Shown here: one piece after another, positions 60,083 through 64,000 of the stretch
Position numbering within the stretch: position 1 is the first letter of the stretch
How the letters are laid out: every line of letters begins with the position of its first letter
Assembly: GCA_902779075.1 (NCBI GenBank)
Contig: CACZAK010000022.1
Location: 1 to 64,000 of the forward strand
DNA: 64,000 nucleotides
Direction: 5' to 3'
Source: an uncultured bacterium
Lineage (GTDB): Bacteria > Verrucomicrobiota > Kiritimatiellia > RFP12 > UBA1067
Made by a program: the position numbers and the translations under genes
Notes under the pieces: model-generated
Seen by the model: only the letters and a program-made list of their open reading frames with translations
Databases searched by the model: none
Told to the model about the DNA's origin: nothing

Positions 60083-61114
60083 CTAGGTGCGCTTGTTCTT
60101 CGAAAGGAAATCAAGTTCGTTCATCACGACGCCAGTACCTTCGGCCACAGCAGAAAGGGGATCGTCTGCCAATGTCACCGGCAACCCCGTCTCCTGGGAA
60201 ATCAGCCTGTCGAGGCCGCGCAGGAGGGAACTTCCGCCTGAGAGGACGATGCCACGGTCGACAAGGTCGGCGGCCAGTTCTGGTTCGCAGTTCCCCAGCG
60301 TGTCGCGCACCGCCTCAACGATGCGCGACACCGGTTCGGTAAGGGCGTCGCGGATTTCCTCCGAAGTGATGGTCATAGTCTTCGGGAGTCCCGCCACAAT
60401 GTCTCGGCCGCGCACTTCCATGGTCTGTTCCTGACCAGTGGGGAATGCCGACCCGATAGTCATCTTAATAGATTCGGCAGTGCGTTCGCCAATCAGCAGA
60501 TTGTAAACGCGTCTCATGTGGCTTACAATGCAGGCGTCCATTGCGTCACCCGCCTGGTGGACGCTGCGCTGATGCACGATACCGGCCAGCGAGATGATGG
60601 CCACCTCGCAAGTGCCGCCGCCGATGTCTACAATCATGCTGCCGGCCGGTTCCGACACCGGCAGCCCCACCCCGATCGCCGCCGCCATCGGCTCCTCGAC
60701 CAGAAAGACCTCCCCTACGCCAGCGGCGTGCGCCGCGTCCTCGACCGCGCGCTTTTCGACTTCAGTGATGCCGCCAGGGACGGCAATCACGACGCGCGGC
60801 TTGAAGTACTTGCTCCAGAAGCGCTTCGGGCAGACCTTGTTGATGAAATAACGCAGCATGGCCTCCGTGATGTCGAAGTCGGCGATTACGCCGCTCTTCA
60901 TCGGACGGATTGCCATGATGTTCCCCGGCGTGCGGCCAAGCATGCGCTTGGCCTCGTCGCCGACGGCCAGCACGCGCTTAGAGCCTTCCTCGATCGCCAC
61001 CACGGAGGGCTCGCGCAACACTATGCCGCGGTCCTTCACGTGCACGAGCGAGTTTGCCGTGCCGAGATCGATACCGATGTCGGTAGAGAAGAATCCTTTG
61101 AATTTGGAAAACAT
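60083..61114 (-). CDS. mreB: Rod shape-determining actin homologue MreB
   Basis: 343 aa. Bacterial actin. Phosphate-1 loop DIGIDLGTANSLVHVK, phosphate-2 loop MIVDIGGGTCEVAII, adenosine loop IVLSGGSSLLRGLD, and EEPMAAAIG. N-terminal FSKFKGFFSTDIG is the amphipathic membrane-binding stretch. First gene of the elongasome operon; its promoter predicts a leaderless message. Confidence 0.97.
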   Translation of the reverse strand: MFSKFKGFFSTDIGIDLGTANSLVHVKDRGIVLREPSVVAIEEGSKRVLAVGDEAKRMLGRTPGNIMAIRPMKSGVIADFDITEAMLRYFINKVCPKRFWSKYFKPRVVIAVPGGITEVEKRAVEDAAHAAGVGEVFLVEEPMAAAIGVGLPVSEPAGSMIVDIGGGTCEVAIISLAGIVHQRSVHQAGDAMDACIVSHMRRVYNLLIGERTAESIKMTIGSAFPTGQEQTMEVRGRDIVAGLPKTMTITSEEIRDALTEPVSRIVEAVRDTLGNCEPELAADLVDRGIVLSGGSSLLRGLDRLISQETGLPVTLADDPLSAVAEGTGVVMNELDFLSKNKRT

Positions 61115-61120
61115 GCCTAT

Positions 61121-61149
61121 ATTATAGAATAACGGACGGCGTTATGCAA
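61121..61149 (-). promoter_or_regulatory. Leaderless promoter of the mreB operon
   Basis: On the minus strand TTGCAT (61149-61144), 17-base spacer, TATAAT (61126-61121), six bases, then the mreB ATG at 61114. Confidence 0.85.
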
Positions 61150-61184
61150 GCCCTTGAGATTTATTTTTTTGTGGTGTCCAGCCC

Positions 61185-61213
61185 TAGCCAGAGCCGCGCG
61201 ATTGTGGTAAAAT
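61185..61213 (+). promoter_or_regulatory. Promoter of the enolase-superfamily gene
   Basis: TAGCCA (61185-61190), 17-base spacer, TAAAAT (61208-61213), then nine bases to the ATG at 61223; at most a few bases of leader and no Shine-Dalgarno. Divergent from the mreB promoter. Confidence 0.65.
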
Positions 61214-61222
61214 AACCGCGCC

Positions 61223-62548
61223 ATGAAAAACAGCAAAATCTCCCCCGCAGAACTCAAGATCACCGACATCCGCTTTGCGGACATCGACGGCGCGCCGAAG
61301 CGCTGCACGCTCGTCAAGCTCTACACGAACCAGGAGGGCCTCGTCGGCTACGGCGAGGTGCGCGACGCGAGCTCGCGCACGTACGCCGCCATGTTGAAGA
61401 GCCGCATCCTCGGCGAGAACCCGCTCAACGTGGAGAAGGTGTTCCGCCGCATCCGCCAGTTCGGCGGCGACTCGCGCCAGGCCGGCGGCGTGTGCGCGAT
61501 CGAGCTCGCCTGCTGGGACATCGCGGGCAAGTTCTGGGGCGTTCCCGTGTGGCAGCTCCTGGGCGGCAGGTTCCGCGACCGCGTGCGCGTGTATTGCGAC
61601 ACGGACTCCGAAGGCGGCGGACGCGACATGGGCGAGGCGCTCAAGGCGCGCGTGGCGCAGGGTTACACCTTCCTCAAGATGGACCTCGGCATCGAGCTCC
61701 TGATGGACGTCCCCGGCGCGCTCTCCGCGCCCACGGGCTACCTCGAGTACATGCGCGCGATGAAGCACGTCATCTCCACGCCGCACGGCTCCATCGACCC
61801 GCGCGCGATGCGCGGCGAGGCGTACGACCTCTTCAACACCGAACACCACTTCACCGGCATCCACATCACGGAGAAGGGACTTGATTGGCTGGAAGGGTAC
61901 CTGCGCGAGTGCCGCGAGACGGTCGGCTACGAGATCCCGCTCGCCATAGACCACCTCGGACACATCCCTCTCGAGGACTGCATCCGCCTCGGTCGGCGTC
62001 TGGAGAAGTACAACCTCGCGTGGATGGAGGACGCCCTCCCGTGGCAGCAGACCGAAATGTGGAAGCAGCTCCACGCCGCCACCGTCACGCCGCTCGGCAC
62101 GGGCGAGGACATCTACCTCCTTGACAACTTCAAGCCGCTCCTCGACTCCGGCGCGCTCGCGGTCATCCACCCCGACCTCCTCACGGCGGGCGGCATCGGC
62201 GAGACGAAGCGCGTGGGCGACTACGCGGAGAAGCGCGGCGTGCAGATGAACATCCACATGGCCGAGAGCCCGATCGCAGCGCTCGCGGCCGTCCACGTGG
62301 CCGCAGCCACGCGCAACTTCATGTCGCTTGAGATCCACTCCGTGGACGTGCCGTGGTGGAAGGACCTCGTGGTGCCCGCGTTCGACATTCAGGACGGCTT
62401 CGTGAAGGTTCCCGATACGCCCGGCCTCGGCATCGAGGCGCTGAACGAGGATCTCATCCGCGAGAAGCTCCATCCCGACTTCCCTGAGGCGTGGGCCTCT
62501 ACGGAACAGTGGGACAGGGAATGGGCCAACGACCGCCGCTGGAGCTGA
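61223..62548 (+). CDS. Mandelate racemase/muconate-lactonizing (enolase superfamily) enzyme
   Basis: 441 aa. N-terminal capping domain then (beta/alpha)7 barrel. Metal-ligand and catalytic motifs: FLKMDLG (Lys on strand 2), AIDHLG (Asp), WMEDALPW (Glu), GTGEDIY (Glu) and MNIHMAESP (His). The pattern matches sugar-acid dehydratases of the mandelate-racemase subgroup (D-galactonate or gluconate type). It lacks a signal peptide, so it is cytosolic. Next to a secreted beta-helix protein, which hints at pectin- or uronate-derived acids, but the substrate is not readable. Confidence 0.87.
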   Translation: MKNSKISPAELKITDIRFADIDGAPKRCTLVKLYTNQEGLVGYGEVRDASSRTYAAMLKSRILGENPLNVEKVFRRIRQFGGDSRQAGGVCAIELACWDIAGKFWGVPVWQLLGGRFRDRVRVYCDTDSEGGGRDMGEALKARVAQGYTFLKMDLGIELLMDVPGALSAPTGYLEYMRAMKHVISTPHGSIDPRAMRGEAYDLFNTEHHFTGIHITEKGLDWLEGYLRECRETVGYEIPLAIDHLGHIPLEDCIRLGRRLEKYNLAWMEDALPWQQTEMWKQLHAATVTPLGTGEDIYLLDNFKPLLDSGALAVIHPDLLTAGGIGETKRVGDYAEKRGVQMNIHMAESPIAALAAVHVAAATRNFMSLEIHSVDVPWWKDLVVPAFDIQDGFVKVPDTPGLGIEALNEDLIREKLHPDFPEAWASTEQWDREWANDRRWS

Positions 62549-62554
62549 TTGCCC

Positions 62555-63772
62555 ATGCCTCAAGAATCTCATCTGGCGATTGCAGTAGCCTTGACAAGTG
62601 CGGTACTCCCGATTGCTGCGATGGCCTTGCCGACAGGTTCGAGCATAGGTATGGAACAGGGAAGTCCATGCGGGACGGTTTTGGCGCGGGAGGTTGTGAC
62701 TAAGGCTGGTGCAGACCCGACTGGGCGTGCCGATTCCACTCTTGCGATCCAGAAGTGTATCGACCGCGTGTCGGCGGCGGGCGGGGGCACTGTGGTTGTT
62801 CCGCCGGGCGTGTACCGCATCCTGTACCTTTCGCTGCGTCCGCATGTGCGCCTGGAGTTGGCGGGGGGCGTGGAACGCGCGACGGACGGCTGGACGCCCG
62901 AGGTCGCCGCACGCGCGATGGATCCCGCCCGCTCGGCCATCATCCGCTCGGCGGCGAATCGCAAGGGGCATTGGTCGATCTTCCTCTACAACCTCGTTCC
63001 GCGTACCGATGCGACGAACGGCGTCAGCGACGTTGCGGTGTCCGGCGGCGTTTTCGACTGCCAGGGACGGCACCTTCCCGCCGCATTTGCCTGCGGGCGC
63101 AATATCCGTTTCGAGAACGCGGTGGTGAAGGACATCTCGAACAACCATGCGCTGCAGATCGACGGGTGCGAGAACGTGGTGGTCACAAACTGCCTGTTTG
63201 CGGGGTACGTGTTCAAGGGGGCTTACAAGTGCCTGACGCGCGAGACGATTCAGGTGGAGCAGACGGGTCCCGGTGCGCTCGGCAACCCAGAGACCTCGCC
63301 CATTTCATGCGCGAAGGAAATCTCCATCCCGAACCGGAACGTGTCGGTGACCGGCTGCTGGTTTGGTCCGAGCGAGCGGCTGGGGCCACACCTCGTCGCG
63401 CTTGGACACCACGCCCGGGCGCGTTCCTGCAACGGGCTTGTGTTTGCAGGGAACGTGGTGGTGAACCCTCTCTATTGCGGCGTGCGCCTCGCGAACGTGT
63501 CGGACGTGCGCGTGGAAGACAACACGTTCATCTCCACGAACGCGACGAAGCGCCTCGCAGACGATTCGGCGGTGGTGTGCCTGTGGGGAGGCGCGGCGCT
63601 CAAGCCGGGCGAGAAGGGCGTGGTGCTTCGCGGCAACAAGATTGTCCTTTCGAAGGGTTCCCCTCTGCGGCGGCTGTGGACGACCAAGGCGCGCCAGAAG
63701 GAAGTGTCCGTGGCGGACGCGGCGCCAGATCGTCCCCCGGCGGAGAGTCGGCGAGGTTTGACTTCGCCTTGA
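62555..63772 (+). CDS. Secreted right-handed beta-helix (pectate lyase superfamily) protein
   Basis: 405 aa. A hydrophobic N-terminus (HLAIAVALTSAVLPIAAMA) suggests export. The first coil has AGADPTGRADSTLAIQKCID and GGGTVVVPPGVYRI, the entry motif of pectate-lyase-3/GH28-like helices; repeated short strands follow (RFENAVVKDIS, QIDGCENVVVTNCLF, GLVFAGNVVVNP, DVRVEDNTFIST). The canonical GH28 aspartates were not located, so polysaccharide binding or lyase activity are open. ATG at 62555 has GGAG ten bases upstream; a TTG at 62549 is the alternative. Confidence 0.75.
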   Translation: MPQESHLAIAVALTSAVLPIAAMALPTGSSIGMEQGSPCGTVLAREVVTKAGADPTGRADSTLAIQKCIDRVSAAGGGTVVVPPGVYRILYLSLRPHVRLELAGGVERATDGWTPEVAARAMDPARSAIIRSAANRKGHWSIFLYNLVPRTDATNGVSDVAVSGGVFDCQGRHLPAAFACGRNIRFENAVVKDISNNHALQIDGCENVVVTNCLFAGYVFKGAYKCLTRETIQVEQTGPGALGNPETSPISCAKEISIPNRNVSVTGCWFGPSERLGPHLVALGHHARARSCNGLVFAGNVVVNPLYCGVRLANVSDVRVEDNTFISTNATKRLADDSAVVCLWGGAALKPGEKGVVLRGNKIVLSKGSPLRRLWTTKARQKEVSVADAAPDRPPAESRRGLTSP

Positions 63773-63798
63773 CGATGCGGCGGGGGTTTTGATACCAT
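63769..63798 (+). promoter_or_regulatory. Leaderless promoter of the last gene
   Basis: TTGACG (63769-63774) overlaps the upstream stop; 18-base spacer; TG-A-TACCAT (63793-63798, extended -10); seven bases to the ATG at 63806. Confidence 0.75.
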
Positions 63799-63805
63799 TT
63801 CCCCC

Positions 63806-64000
63806 ATGAACAAATCAGCATTCCTATTAGGTGCGGCGTTTTGCGCCGCAGTGCCCTCCGTGCTTGACGGAGAAGTCGTGTCGTTCAAGGACGCCGCGAA
63901 GATCAAGAGCTGGGACGCCTGGGGCGACAAGACGCCGCCCGGCGTCGCTACGAACGCGACCGTTCCGAAGAAGGAGCGCTGGTGCGTCACATGGGCGAAG
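63806..64000 (+). CDS. Secreted protein, 5' part only
   Basis: 65 codons run off the window end. MNKSAFLLGAAFCAAVPSVL is a signal peptide; the rest (SFKDAAKIKSWDAWGDKTPP, then GVATNATVPKKERWCVTWAK) is not recognisable. Presence of a dedicated leaderless promoter supports it as a real gene. Confidence 0.7.
   Translation, partial: MNKSAFLLGAAFCAAVPSVLDGEVVSFKDAAKIKSWDAWGDKTPPGVATNATVPKKERWCVTWAK

Noticed and set aside
61184..63148. 654-codon minus-strand frame opposite the enolase-family gene
   Set aside because: The sense frame has all metal-ligand motifs of the enolase superfamily.

Overview
The window is a high-GC bacterial chromosome segment that fits a Gram-negative anaerobe of the Verrucomicrobiota, most likely class Kiritimatiellae; this is inferred from gene style, not proven. 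Supporting signs are many individually secreted glycoside hydrolases without SusC/SusD or TonB receptors, Tat-exported Gfo/Idh/MocA oxidoreductases, a VIT/DUF2135 protein, a Trp-Pro repeat envelope protein, an LptD outer-membrane protein, a complete rod-shape (mreBCD-mrdA-rodA) operon, and hairpin repeats that are read through in-frame inside proteins. No plasmid, phage or CRISPR signature is visible.

Layout. 1-442: tmRNA (minus strand) with its terminator. 551-10548: a plant-polysaccharide block of five secreted proteins (clan GH-A enzyme, GH2 beta-galactosidase, GH10 xylanase, GH78 alpha-L-rhamnosidase, discoidin-like protein). 10565-12065: tRNA-Ser(GGA), nrdR and a PHP phosphoesterase. 12172-14738 (minus): psd, pssA and a radical SAM gene. 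14845-22269: three large envelope proteins (VIT/DUF2135, membrane-TPR, Trp-Pro repeat). 22240-25161 (minus): trkA-trkH potassium uptake. 25334-34563: two Tat-exported enzymes, then citrate synthase, xseA, a PP2C phosphatase, an FGGY kinase, a zinc dehydrogenase and deoC. 34564-36262: decayed genes (transposase remnant, broken SGNH hydrolase). 36437-37448: a GAPDH gene frameshifted by a 10-bp tandem duplication. 37555-40588: HAD phosphatase, DUF721 protein and a BioW-BioF fusion. 40561-44955 (minus): UGSC-like exported protein, HAD phosphatase, ComF and a nucleotidyltransferase. 45081-50673: another Tat oxidoreductase, an FlbD-like protein, an orphan sugar-ABC ATPase, an amidohydrolase and a Ser/Thr kinase. 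50689-61114 (minus): mreB-mreC-mreD-mrdA-rodA-rng-lptD-GT2. 61223-64000: an enolase-superfamily enzyme, a beta-helix protein and the start of another secreted protein.

Three cross-cutting features stand out. First, many genes have a near-consensus -35/-10 promoter whose -10 box ends 6-9 bases before the ATG, predicting leaderless mRNAs, while neighbours carry clear Shine-Dalgarno sites. Second, GC-rich REP-like hairpins sit inside coding regions and are translated (GGRGATALP three times, NGQDAR once). Third, several intergenic gaps hold short tandem arrays with 7- or 8-nt periodicity. The apparent biology is a fermentative degrader of xylan and rhamnose/galactose-containing polymers with an elaborate envelope.
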